DNA of 64,000 nt from JAJCZZ01 sp964569085 (GCA_964569085.1 CAZMTA010000018.1:20435-84434); one strand, 5' to 3'; shown: positions 43,143-51,325, counted from the first letter of the stretch. Notes: a model not told the origin generated them from the letters alone. Numbers and translations are program-made.

Positions 43143-44309
43143 TCAGTACAGCGCCAGGAGGAAGTCCGCCTGCTCCTGGGTCAACCAGCGTCCGGTCAGG
43201 GCCCGGACCTGGTTCTCGAAGGCGCCGATGGCGCCCTCGGCGGCTCGGGCGTTGCCCCGCTGGGCGGCCCGGTCGGCGGCGTGCAGCTTCACGATCAGGG
43301 CGTTGGCCACGCCCCGGTTCGGGATCCACGCGAGGATGAGGGCCTCCACGGAGCCCACGTCCCCCAGCACCTCGAAGGAGGTCGACGCCTCGGCGGTGTT
43401 GCCCGCCAGGTCCGTCGCCGTGGCCTCCAGGGTGTGGACGCCCACGCCGAAGGTGTAGGCCGGTCCCACGGCCTCCGGGCAGTCGACCGTGTCGAGCCCC
43501 GAGCCGTCGTCCGTGGCCTCGCAGGTGATGGCAACGTCGTCGGAGAGCTCGTACGTCCCTTCGTTGCCCGAGAAGGTGATGACCGGCGGGTCCGCGTCGT
43601 CGGGGGCCGGGGCGGCGGAGAGGTGCAGGCTCTGGATGAAGGCCGGATCCACGACCACGGCGGGGATGTCCTCGCCGTCGGGGCTCCGCCACTGGAAGGC
43701 GGTGATCCCCGCGATGTTGCTGAAGCCGAAGTCGATCTCGAAGGGCTCGTGGAAGTCACCGCTCAGCGCGCCGCCGTCGTTGTAGGGCGCGCCGCCGGAC
43801 CAGGCGATCTCCGTGTGCCCGCCCGCCACCGTCCAGGTGCCCTCGTTGGGCTCGTCCCGCACCGTCCAGGTGGCGCCGGCGGGAAGGCCGTCCAGCACCA
43901 GGCGGAGGGTGAAGGAGCTGCCGTCGGTGTCGTCCACGAGGAAGACCAGGCTCATGTCCCCGGTCAGCGTGTTCTCGTAGAGGAAGCCCTGGAAGGTGTC
44001 GCTCTCCTCCAGGTCGTCGAAGGTGTTGGAGCTGAACGGGACGTCGCCCTGGTAGTCGTAGTAGTCCGCGATGGACATGGGCGCCTCGATGGGCGCCACC
44101 TCCACGGAGACCGTCTCCTCCCCGTCGTGCCACGAGAGGGTGTAGGCGATGGGGTCGGCGCCGGCCAGGTGGCTGGAGGCCGTGGGGAGGTCGAGCTCGA
44201 CGGGCGGGACCTGCACGCCCAGGGGATCGGCCGTTTCCGAACAGGCCGCCGCGACCAGGGCGGCGGCGAGGGCCAGGGAGGCCCGGAGCGAGGTACGGGA
44301 GGTGAACAT
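43143..44309 (-). CDS. lipoprotein with C-terminal FIMAH-like domain
   Basis: The 388-residue lipoprotein has lipobox VAAACS. Residues about 30-240 form a beta-rich domain with no clear match. Residues about 245-315 look like an HYR/Ig-like module (PPVITFSGNEGTYELSDDVA, ATATDLAGNTAEAS). The last 65 residues are a helical FIMAH domain (LHAADRAAQRGNARAAEGAI and FENQVRALTGRWLTQEQAD). Such modules occur in exported adhesins and hydrolases. The 5' leader contains a hairpin just before the start. Probably surface-exposed; function unknown. Confidence 0.8.
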   Translation of the reverse strand: MFTSRTSLRASLALAAALVAAACSETADPLGVQVPPVELDLPTASSHLAGADPIAYTLSWHDGEETVSVEVAPIEAPMSIADYYDYQGDVPFSSNTFDDLEESDTFQGFLYENTLTGDMSLVFLVDDTDGSSFTLRLVLDGLPAGATWTVRDEPNEGTWTVAGGHTEIAWSGGAPYNDGGALSGDFHEPFEIDFGFSNIAGITAFQWRSPDGEDIPAVVVDPAFIQSLHLSAAPAPDDADPPVITFSGNEGTYELSDDVAITCEATDDGSGLDTVDCPEAVGPAYTFGVGVHTLEATATDLAGNTAEASTSFEVLGDVGSVEALILAWIPNRGVANALIVKLHAADRAAQRGNARAAEGAIGAFENQVRALTGRWLTQEQADFLLALY

Positions 44310-44652
44310 GGGAAGGCGTCCTTTCTGAATGGGACGCCCGAGGGGGGGGATGCATCTCAACGGTGCACGCCGTCCAGGACGGGGCGCAAGGTTTTTTTTC
44401 GCCCCCCCGCACCCGTACCGATCCGACAGGCGTCTCCGCTGCGGGGTGGCGGGGTGCTTGGACGGAGGCCGCCGTGGTGCTACTGGTGGTGGGAAATCCC
44501 CCGACCGGGGGCGGGCTCGTGGAACGGCGGAGGCCATGGCGCGACGAGGACGGTGCGGGGACGGCCCCCGGTCGCGGGGTGGACGGACCCCGGACGGCGA
44601 CGGGACCCCGGACGGACGGTCGGAAGGACGCGGATCGGGCGGAGGGCGGGCG
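44310..44652. promoter_or_regulatory. 343-bp divergent intergenic region
   Basis: It holds a hairpin ggcgtcc/ggacgcc (44315-44321 and 44332-44338) in the leader of the minus-strand lipoprotein gene, covering its ribosome-site region. A run of eight T (44392-44399) and AACCTTG on the minus strand (44387-44393) could belong to a promoter. The rest is G/C-rich and open in several frames only by composition. No gene is supported. Confidence 0.4.
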
Positions 44653-45468
44653 GTGAGCGGTTCGGGCGAGGGCGGGTGGACCCGCCTGGGGCCGGCGGAC
44701 ACCGGCGGGCTCTGCGACCTGGAACTCCATCACCCGGCCGGCGCCTTCGCGCCGACCCCGGCGAGCCGCGTGGCGGTCCGGGCCGTGGCGCGCGAGGCCG
44801 CGCGTCTGGAGGGGCACGGGCTCGACTGGGGGTCCGGGATCGGCGTCCTGGCCCTGGTGGCCGCCCACCTCCCCTCCGTCGCCCACGTGACCGGGCTCGA
44901 GCTGGAGGAGGTCGACGTGCGGGCGGCCCGGGCCAATGCCGAGCGGCTCGGGCTCGCCCACCGGACCCGCTTCGTCCGGGCCGACTCGTACCGGCCCCTC
45001 TTCCCGGAGGACCGGACGTGGGTGGACGGGCTCCGGGGGCGGGTGTCCTTCATCCTGGCCAACCCGCCCTCCTCGAGCCCCGTGGACGACGGCTTCGGCT
45101 TCCGCCGGGCGGTGGTGCGGGGGGCGCCGGACTTCCTCCGCGCGGGCGGGCGGATCCTGCTCAACGTCTCCAGCCAGTACGGGGAGGCGCGGGTGCGGGG
45201 GCTGCTGGAGGAGGCTCCGGGCTTCGTCCACGAGGGGGTCGTGGCCTCCACGGGCTGGGTCCCCTTCGACATGGCCCGCCCGGACCTGGCCCAGGACGTG
45301 CGCGCCTACGCCGCGGAGGAGGAGCGGGGCGGCCTGCCCTACGACTTCCGGCACCCCGACGACCCGGAGCGCCCCCTCACCGCCCGGGCGGCGCTGGAGG
45401 AGCACCGGCGCACCGGGCGGAGCCCCCTCTCCCGGTGGCAGGTGCACGGCTTCGTGATGGGCGGCTGA
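44653..45468 (+). CDS. SAM-dependent methyltransferase (small-domain / RsmC-HemK-like)
   Basis: The 271-residue protein starts at GTG 44653 behind ggagggcggg; upstream starts would add a low-complexity Arg/Gly stretch. SAM-binding motif I is GLDWGSGIGVLALVAA, and the acidic end of strand 2 is TGLELEEVDV. The catalytic-type NPPSSSP replaces the NPPY of N-methyltransferases, as seen in some ribosomal-RNA or small-molecule enzymes. It is cytosolic. Substrate unknown. Confidence 0.82.
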   Translation: MSGSGEGGWTRLGPADTGGLCDLELHHPAGAFAPTPASRVAVRAVAREAARLEGHGLDWGSGIGVLALVAAHLPSVAHVTGLELEEVDVRAARANAERLGLAHRTRFVRADSYRPLFPEDRTWVDGLRGRVSFILANPPSSSPVDDGFGFRRAVVRGAPDFLRAGGRILLNVSSQYGEARVRGLLEEAPGFVHEGVVASTGWVPFDMARPDLAQDVRAYAAEEERGGLPYDFRHPDDPERPLTARAALEEHRRTGRSPLSRWQVHGFVMGG

Positions 45469-45577
45469 GCCCGGGGCGGCGGGAATCTTGCAAGCCCGGC
45501 GTCGCGGACGGGCGGGAGGCGGACGGCGCCGCGGCCTCTCTCCGCACGGGAGCTCCGGCGCCACGAGGGGAGGGTCG

Positions 45578-46867
45578 GTGGCCGAGGACCGGAGCGGAGG
45601 GGGAGGCGAGCTGGGCGCGCCCTCCCTGGTGGCGCTGGCCACCGGGGGGATGGTGGGGGGCGGCATCTACGTGGCGCTGGGCGTGGTGGTGGAGGCCGCG
45701 GGCCGGTGGGCGTGGCTCTCCTTCCTCCTGGCCGGGATCGTGGCCGTGACCACGGCCCACGCCTACGCGGCGCTCTCCAACCACTTCGAGGCCGGTGGCG
45801 GGGCCTTCGAGTTCCTCGAGGACGTCGACCGGCGAGGGCTGGCCGGCTCCCTCTCCTGGGTGCTCCTTGCCGCCTACACCCTCACCATCGCGCTCTACGC
45901 CTACGCCTTCGGCGAGTACGTGGCCCACGCCTTCGACCTGGGCGCGCCGTGGCCCAAGGGCCTGGCCGTGGGCGGGCTGGCCCTCCTCACCGGGCTCAAC
46001 CTGGCCGGCCTGGGGAAGCTGAAGGGGGTGGAGATCGCCATCGTCTCCGGCAACCTCCTGGTGCTCCTGGCGCTGGCGGCCGTGGGCATGATCGGGTTCT
46101 GGTCCCCCGAGGCGCTGGTGGCGCCCGAGGGGCCCATGCCGGTGTGGGACGCCTGGATGGGAGCGGCGGCGATCTTCGTGTCGTACGAGGGCTTCCAGCT
46201 CCTCACCTACGAATACGAGGAGGTGGACCGTCCGGAGCGGATCCTGGGCCCCGGGCTCGTGGGCTCCGCCGTGGCCGTGGTGGCCATCTACGTGGCCGTG
46301 GCGCTGGGGGCCACGATGATCGCCGGGGCCGGCACCGTCATCGAGCGGAAGGGCGTGGCCCTCTCCGTGGCCGCCGAGCAGGCGGTGGGGGCCCCGGGGC
46401 TCTGGGCCCTCACGGTGGCCGCCGCCTTCGCGACGTCGGCGGCCATCAACTCCACGCTCTTCTCCTCGGCCAAGCTGGCCCGTCGGGTCTCCGACGACGG
46501 CGAGCTCCCGGCGTGGCTCGACCACCGCAACGACCGGGAGGTGCCGGACCGCGCGGTGCTCGTCCTGTCGGGCCTGGCCGCGCTCCTGGCCTGGGTGGGC
46601 TCCCTGGGAGGGCTGGTGGAGGCCGCCTCCCTGGCCTTCCTGGCGGCCTTCGGCGTGGTGCACGTCGTGGCGTGGCGGGAGGGCGTGGGCCGCCGGTGGG
46701 CCTCGGCCCTGGCCGGGGCCGTGGGTGGGGTGATCCTGGTCCTCCTGCTCTACCGGCTCGCCACCACGAAGCCCGTCCCCCTGGCCCTGATCCTGGGCGT
46801 GTTCGGCGTGAGCTTCCTCCTCCGGCCGTGGCTCCTCCGCCACGCCCGGACGGAGGGCGGTGGCTGA
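45578..46867 (+). CDS. APC superfamily permease
   Basis: The 429-residue inner-membrane transporter starts at GTG 45578 behind gaggggagg; the frame further 5' is Arg/Gly-rich and lacks a helix. The first helix is APSLVALATGGMVGGGIYVA with the GxGGGI-type substrate-binding break. About 11-12 helices follow, including YEGFQLLTYEYEEVDRPERI, where the amino-acid carboxylate is usually recognised. It is distinct from the permease at 40942. Gap of 109 bp after the methyltransferase. Confidence 0.87.
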   Translation: MAEDRSGGGGELGAPSLVALATGGMVGGGIYVALGVVVEAAGRWAWLSFLLAGIVAVTTAHAYAALSNHFEAGGGAFEFLEDVDRRGLAGSLSWVLLAAYTLTIALYAYAFGEYVAHAFDLGAPWPKGLAVGGLALLTGLNLAGLGKLKGVEIAIVSGNLLVLLALAAVGMIGFWSPEALVAPEGPMPVWDAWMGAAAIFVSYEGFQLLTYEYEEVDRPERILGPGLVGSAVAVVAIYVAVALGATMIAGAGTVIERKGVALSVAAEQAVGAPGLWALTVAAAFATSAAINSTLFSSAKLARRVSDDGELPAWLDHRNDREVPDRAVLVLSGLAALLAWVGSLGGLVEAASLAFLAAFGVVHVVAWREGVGRRWASALAGAVGGVILVLLLYRLATTKPVPLALILGVFGVSFLLRPWLLRHARTEGGG

Positions 46868-46897
46868 GGGCCGAGCCCCGTCCCGTCAGCCCCCGCC
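46856..46897. terminator. hairpin built from the ends of two convergent genes
   Basis: ggcggtggctga (46856-46867) pairs with tcagcccccgcc (46886-46897) over 12 positions with one mismatch. The arms contain the TGA of the permease and the stop of the minus-strand gene. Confidence 0.6.
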
Positions 46898-48676
46898 GGG
46901 CCCCGCCTCCACGTACACCGGTCGGCTCGCGAGCACCGGCTCGCCCCGGGGGAGGTCGAGGCGGAGGTGCAGCGTGTACTCGCCGGGCTCGAGCTCCGGG
47001 AGGGTGAGGTCCAGGGAGCGGAAGACCGTCTCCACCCGGTCGGGGCCCGTGTCGGAGAAGGTGATCTCGACCGGGCGGTCCGGCTCCACCACGCCCAGGA
47101 ACTCCCCCACCCGCTCCAGGAAGCCGGGCCGCCCCCGGGTGAAGCCGACGGTGACCCCCACCGGCTCCTGCACCCCCAGCCCGTAGACCTCCCAGGCCAG
47201 GGTCAGCTCCTCCCCGACCCGGATCCGGACCCCGGGGCGCACGTGGGGCACCGCCGCCGCAAGCGAGTCCACGGCGGGCGCGCCCTCCCGGAGCAGGAGG
47301 AGATCCGAGACCGCCACCTGGCCGGGGAAGATCGGCTCCTGCTTCACGCCCTGGCGGGCCCGCCAGGCCCGGCCTCCGGCCTCGTCGAGCACCTCGAGGC
47401 TGCTCACCCAGCGGCCCGGGCGGGCCTCCACGGCCAGCACGCCCTCGGCGCCGTCGGCCTCGAAGCGGAGGGGCGCCCCGCCGGACTCGGGCAGGAGGAA
47501 GAGCGCCGCCTCCACGTCGTCGGGGACCGCCCGGAACGGATCCTCGGCGAGCCCGGCGGCGGTGGGGGCCGGGTCGGGCCGCCAGGCCGCCACCACCAGC
47601 ATGCGGTCGCCCCGTCGGAAGCGGCCCACCTGGGTCTCCAGGGCCCGCATGTCCGGCGCGTAGGGAGGCGCGTACCACGCCCGGGCCTCCCGGGGGGCCG
47701 TGATCCAGCTCTCCGGCGGAACGTCGGCCGGGGCCTCCAGGAACCGCTCCGGGAAGATGTAGCCGCGGCTCCCCGGGTCGTGGTGCCCGACGACGCGGCG
47801 CGTGTCCTGGAGCTGCATGGGGGCCACCCGCTCCGGATTGTGGGTCCGGCTGTAGCCGGTGTTCCGGCCGTAGCGGACCAGGACCTCCTCCAGGTCCTCC
47901 TCCCAGAACATGCCCTGGGGGTTCTCGGCGTCCTCCTGGTTCCGGGCCTCGACCCAGCGTGCCAGGTGGTCGGTGCGGCGGTCGTTCCCCGGGACCAGGA
48001 AGAGGGGGTCCGACAGGCTCCAGAAGAGCGCCCGTCGGGCCTCCGCCTCTTCCTCGGGGAGGTCCTCAAGCTCGTCGAGGGCGTCTCCGGTGAGGAGGTA
48101 GCCCAGGCCCGTCCACTCCCTCCGCACGTCGTCGGGCATGGTGGCCAGCGCGTCGGCGAAGTCGTCCTCGGCCTCGAGCCAGGCGCCCCGGACGTGGCGG
48201 GAGTACCCCAGGAGGGCGTGGCACCACCACGTCTCCTCGATGCCGCAGTCCCCGGCCACCTGCTCGGCGTACCGGGGGTCCCGCTGCTCCACCAGGTAGT
48301 GGACGAGCTGGCCCAGGAGCCACGGCGTGCGCACCACCTCGTACGTCTCCAGGAGGACCCCGATGAGGCCTCGTCGAGCGCGGTCCGTCTCGGGGGGCTC
48401 GGGGGGGAACGACTCCTCCTCCGCGCCCCCGAACCAGATGCAGATCCGTCCGATGCGCTGGTCGCAGCTCCCTTCGCCCTCGAGGCGGGAGACGGGGATC
48501 CGGCTCCGCCGGAGCCGCTCGAACGCGGCCTGCTGCTCCCGGGCGCGCTCCAGCGCCTCCCGGGGCTCGGTGGGTGGCCCCTCCTGGGCCGTCCCGCCCA
48601 GGGGACCGGCCGCGAGGGCCAGGGCGAGGCAGGCCGCCGCGCGCCCGAGGCGGACGGGGAGGGTCGGGTGGGGCAT
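46886..48676 (-). CDS. large secreted protein, family not recognised
   Basis: The 596-residue exported protein has a signal peptide cleaved near GGTAQE. The N-terminal half is helical and rich in Glu/Arg and Trp (ETWWCHALLGYSRHVRGAWL looks TPR-like). The middle has MFWEEDLEEVLVRYGRNTGY, like the GWxTD-type proteins found in this phylum. The C-terminal half is beta-rich. Cys pairs (CDQRIGRIC, CGIEETWWC) suggest disulfides. Start ATG 48676 is the first before the signal. Function unknown. Confidence 0.75.
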   Translation of the reverse strand: MPHPTLPVRLGRAAACLALALAAGPLGGTAQEGPPTEPREALERAREQQAAFERLRRSRIPVSRLEGEGSCDQRIGRICIWFGGAEEESFPPEPPETDRARRGLIGVLLETYEVVRTPWLLGQLVHYLVEQRDPRYAEQVAGDCGIEETWWCHALLGYSRHVRGAWLEAEDDFADALATMPDDVRREWTGLGYLLTGDALDELEDLPEEEAEARRALFWSLSDPLFLVPGNDRRTDHLARWVEARNQEDAENPQGMFWEEDLEEVLVRYGRNTGYSRTHNPERVAPMQLQDTRRVVGHHDPGSRGYIFPERFLEAPADVPPESWITAPREARAWYAPPYAPDMRALETQVGRFRRGDRMLVVAAWRPDPAPTAAGLAEDPFRAVPDDVEAALFLLPESGGAPLRFEADGAEGVLAVEARPGRWVSSLEVLDEAGGRAWRARQGVKQEPIFPGQVAVSDLLLLREGAPAVDSLAAAVPHVRPGVRIRVGEELTLAWEVYGLGVQEPVGVTVGFTRGRPGFLERVGEFLGVVEPDRPVEITFSDTGPDRVETVFRSLDLTLPELEPGEYTLHLRLDLPRGEPVLASRPVYVEAGPGGG

Positions 48677-48855
48677 GGCGGCGGGCTCCTGGAGACGGGG
48701 GGTCTCCCGGACGTACACCGCCGGCGGAAGGGGCGGTCCCGGCCGTGGAGGGGTCGTCCTCCGGTCCGGGGCCGGGGGGGCGGCCCTGGGGGTGCGTGTC
48801 CGGTGGCCGACCCCTTCCGCGCAGGGGAGGGGAGACACCCCGACCCGGGAGACCC

Positions 48856-49668
48856 ATGGCGCACCAGACGACGGAGCAGGCGACGGATCAGGCGGAGGCA
48901 CAGGCCACGCTCGAGGCGACGCTCAAGGACGAGATCCTCCGGATGTACCAGGAGGTGGCCGAGAACCCCGAGGCCGAGTTCCACTTCTACCACGGCCGCG
49001 AGGCCGCGGAGCTCTTCGGCTACGACCCCGAGGAGCTGGACGCGGTGCCCGCCGGGGCCGTGGACTCGTTCGCCGGGGTGGGCAACCCGCTCCTCCGCGC
49101 CGACATCCAGCCCGGCGAGACGGTGCTGGACCTGGGGAGCGGCGCCGGGCTGGACAGCATCCTGGCCGCCCGGCGCGCCGGGCCCGACGGCGCGGTGATC
49201 GGCGTGGACCTGAACCCCGTCATGTGCGACAAGGCCCGGGCCCACGTGGCCGAGTCCGGCGCCGTCCTGGACTGCCGGTCGGGCCGCATGGAGGAGATCC
49301 CGGTCCCCGACGAGTCGGTGGACGTGGTCCTCTCCAACGGGGTCATCAACCTCTCCTTCCGGAAGCGGAAGGTCATGGAGGAGATGTACCGGGTCCTCCG
49401 TCCGGGTGGGCGGATCTCCATCACGGACATCGTGAGCGGGAAGCAGCTCTCCCAGAACATCGTGAACGACCCCAAGCTCTGGGCGTCGTGAATCGGAGGC
49501 GCTCTCCTGGAAGGAGAGATGTTCCGGCTCCTGGAGGAGTCCGGATTCCAGAAGGTCCGCTCGGCGGTCGTGCCGCGCTTCCGCTTCCGCCAGGACTCGA
49601 CCCAGCGCTCGGCGGAGGCGTACGGCGTGAAGGCCGTGATGATGACCGCCCTCAAGCCCGAGGGCTGA
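48856..49668 (+). CDS. ArsM-like SAM methyltransferase, predicted selenoprotein (in-frame TGA = Sec212)
   Basis: ATG 48856 has GGGAG upstream. A class I methyltransferase core is clear: VLDLGSGAGLDSILAARRAG, GVDLNPVMCDKARAHV, SVDVVLSNGVINLSF, VLRPGGRISITDIVSG. The frame meets TGA at 49489-49491 after NDPKLWAS, then continues without a shift for 58 codons (IGGALLEGEMFRLLEESGF and on) to TGA 49666-49668. ArsM relatives read NDPxLxxxCIGGA here, so TGA replaces the conserved catalytic Cys. A hairpin of SECIS form follows. Read-through gives 270 residues, a normal length. The other ArsM Cys (before GNP) is Val here, so arsenite need not be the substrate. Alternative: a nonsense mutation. Confidence 0.8.
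49502..49518 (+). promoter_or_regulatory. candidate bacterial SECIS hairpin
   Basis: ctctcct (49502-49508) pairs perfectly with aggagag (49512-49518) around loop gga. The loop begins 17 nt after the TGA and starts with G. Both agree with the bacterial SECIS rules as I recall them (loop 16-37 nt after UGA, G among its first two bases). Codons here (GGA, GCT, GGA) are not the G/C-ending ones usual in this genome, as expected if RNA structure constrains them. Confidence 0.7.
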
Positions 49669-49776
49669 TCGGGTCGGGCGGTCGCGCGGGGGGCGGCGGC
49701 GGCGTAGCGTAGCCGGGAGGGGCGGCGGGGAGCGCCGTCCGTCCCCCGCGTCCCGCCCGCCCTCTCCGGATCCGCC

Positions 49777-50253
49777 GTGTCCGAGTCCCTCCGCACCCGC
49801 CTCGCCCGCTGGGGCTTCAACCTCTTCCCCGCGTACGTGGGGACCGGGGCGCGGATCACCCACATCCGGGCGGACTGGCGCCACGTCCGCGTCCGCCTGC
49901 CCCTGAGCTGGCGCACCCGCAACTACGTGGGGACGATCTTCGGCGGCAGCATGTACGGGGCCGTGGACCCCCTCTACATGATCATGCTCATGAAGACCCT
50001 GGGGGACGGGTACCGGGTGTGGGTGAAGTCGGCCGAGGTGCGGTACCGGCGGCCGGGGCGGGACACGCTGCACGCCTCCTTCACGCTGACCGACGAGCTC
50101 CTGGAGGAGCTGCGGGCCGCCCTGGCGCGGGGCGAGCCGGTGGAGCGGGTCTTCACGGTGGAGCTGGTGGACGCCGACGGGGAGGTCCACGCCACGGTCG
50201 ACCAGGTGCTGCACCTGCGGCGGATCGCGGGCGAGGAGGGGCGGACATCGTAG
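49777..50253 (+). CDS. DUF4442 / hotdog-fold thioesterase-like protein
   Basis: The 158-residue cytosolic protein starts at GTG 49777. DUF4442/PaaI-like features: NLFPAYVGTGARI, RNYVGTIFGGSMYGAVDPLY, and KSAEVRYRRPGRDTLHA. Hotdog proteins of this kind hydrolyse acyl-CoA thioesters, but the active-site Asp/Glu is not certain here. The next reading frame begins within its last codons. Confidence 0.82.
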   Translation: MSESLRTRLARWGFNLFPAYVGTGARITHIRADWRHVRVRLPLSWRTRNYVGTIFGGSMYGAVDPLYMIMLMKTLGDGYRVWVKSAEVRYRRPGRDTLHASFTLTDELLEELRAALARGEPVERVFTVELVDADGEVHATVDQVLHLRRIAGEEGRTS

Positions 50254-50810
50254 CGTCGCCGGAGGGGCCCCCCACCCATCGGCTCCGGCGGCCGGGGCTT
50301 CCCCTGGCGCTCCTCCTGGCCGCCCTCGCCCTGGCGCCCGCCGGCACGGGAGCGCAGGAGAGCGGGGCGGGCACCGAGGGGTGGGCCGGAGGGCCTCCCC
50401 ATCGGGTCTGGCTGGCCGGGGGGCTGGGGGCGGGAGGCGGCTCCGACGTGGAGGGGGGCGCGGGCCTGGTGCAGCTCGTGTGGCAGAGGGGACCACACCA
50501 CGTCGCGCTGCGCACCGTGGGGATCACCGACTTCTACGACGCGACGTCGGACGTGGGCGTCCTCTACGGCCGGACCCGGACGGCGTCCTGGGGCCACGCG
50601 GCCGTGGCGGCCGGCCTGGCCGGGGTGCACCTGGACCGGTGCGGCGACGGGTCCTTCGACGGGTGCTGGGCCGTCGGTGTCCCGGTGGCCGCCGAGGCCG
50701 CCCTCCAGACCCTCGTGGCGGGCCTGGGGGTCCAGGCCTTCGCCAACCTCAACACCCGGGCTCCGTACGCCGGTCTGGTCCTCTTCTTGCAACTAGGATG
50801 GATGCCGTAG
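50247..50810 (+). CDS. secreted hypothetical protein, probable ATC start
   Basis: The frame encodes a clear signal peptide (LPLALLLAALALAPAG, cleaved near GTGAQES) and then a beta-rich mature part of about 140 residues with a Cys pair (DRCGDGSFDGCW). No ATG, GTG or TTG lies in frame between 50019 and the signal. The only codon behind a good GGAGGGG (6 nt) is ATC at 50247, overlapping the previous gene's stop. An ATG at 50019 would give a 235-bp overlap and no normal signal. Unrecognised; membrane or periplasmic. Confidence 0.6.
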   Translation: MVASPEGPPTHRLRRPGLPLALLLAALALAPAGTGAQESGAGTEGWAGGPPHRVWLAGGLGAGGGSDVEGGAGLVQLVWQRGPHHVALRTVGITDFYDATSDVGVLYGRTRTASWGHAAVAAGLAGVHLDRCGDGSFDGCWAVGVPVAAEAALQTLVAGLGVQAFANLNTRAPYAGLVLFLQLGWMP

Positions 50811-50896
50811 ACGGCATCCCCCAGGGGCTCGCCGTCCTGCCCAATCCACCGGCGTCCGCGGGTCCGTGCCCCGGCGCCGACGGACGAGGAGGACCC

Positions 50897-51298
50897 ATGA
50901 AGAATCGACGAAAGGCCTTGATCCTGGCCGCCGTTCTCATCGCGCTGGCGCTGGTGGGGGTGACCCCCAGCACGCTCTGGGCCCAGGCCGCTCCTCCGGG
51001 AGCCGCCGCCACGTCCCAGTGGGTCTCCTTCCCCGACGGCGCCCGGCAGCAGGCGCTGCGCTTCTACGGGCAGCGGGACGCCCGCTCCGCGCGCCCGCTC
51101 CCGCCGGGCATCCGGAAGAAGCTCGATCGCGGCCGCCCCCTTCCTCCCGGGATCGCCAAGAAGGTCGCTCCGGCGCCCCTGGCCCGGCGCCTCGGCGTCC
51201 CCGACGGCTTCCAGCTCCTGGAGGCGGGCACGAACCTCCTCCTGGTGGAGGCGGCCACGGGGCTCGTCCACGACCTGATCCGGGGGCTCGTCTCCTAG
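50897..51298 (+). CDS. small secreted protein with PPGI(R/A)K repeats (paralogue)
   Basis: The 133-residue protein starts behind GAGGAGGA, with a signal peptide cleaved at TLWAQAA. The mature part has the same two-repeat basic block as the gene at 42597 (PLPPGIRKKLDRGRPLPPGI) and a matching end (LLLVEAATGLVHDLIRGLVS). The middle differs. Two copies 8 kb apart point to a small family with a shared envelope role, possibly binding metal or anionic polymer (inference). Confidence 0.75.
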   Translation: MKNRRKALILAAVLIALALVGVTPSTLWAQAAPPGAAATSQWVSFPDGARQQALRFYGQRDARSARPLPPGIRKKLDRGRPLPPGIAKKVAPAPLARRLGVPDGFQLLEAGTNLLLVEAATGLVHDLIRGLVS

Positions 51299-51325
51299 AC
51301 GGCGCCCGCGCCACCGGAGGCACCC

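Noticed and set aside
44387..44399. A run of eight T as an intrinsic terminator
   Set aside because: The hairpin before it (cgtc cag gacg) is only 4 bp with a 3-nt loop, and no gene reads into it from the left on the + strand.
49489..49491. The TGA read as a simple stop giving a truncated 211-residue enzyme or pseudogene
   Set aside because: Not excluded, but the conserved sequence continues without frameshift, the codon is exactly at a catalytic Cys, and a hairpin follows. The selenocysteine reading explains all three.
47404..50496. A minus-strand frame of 1030 codons over the methyltransferase
   Set aside because: It would make the TGA irrelevant by placing the gene on the other strand, but the + frame has clear methyltransferase motifs on both sides of the TGA.
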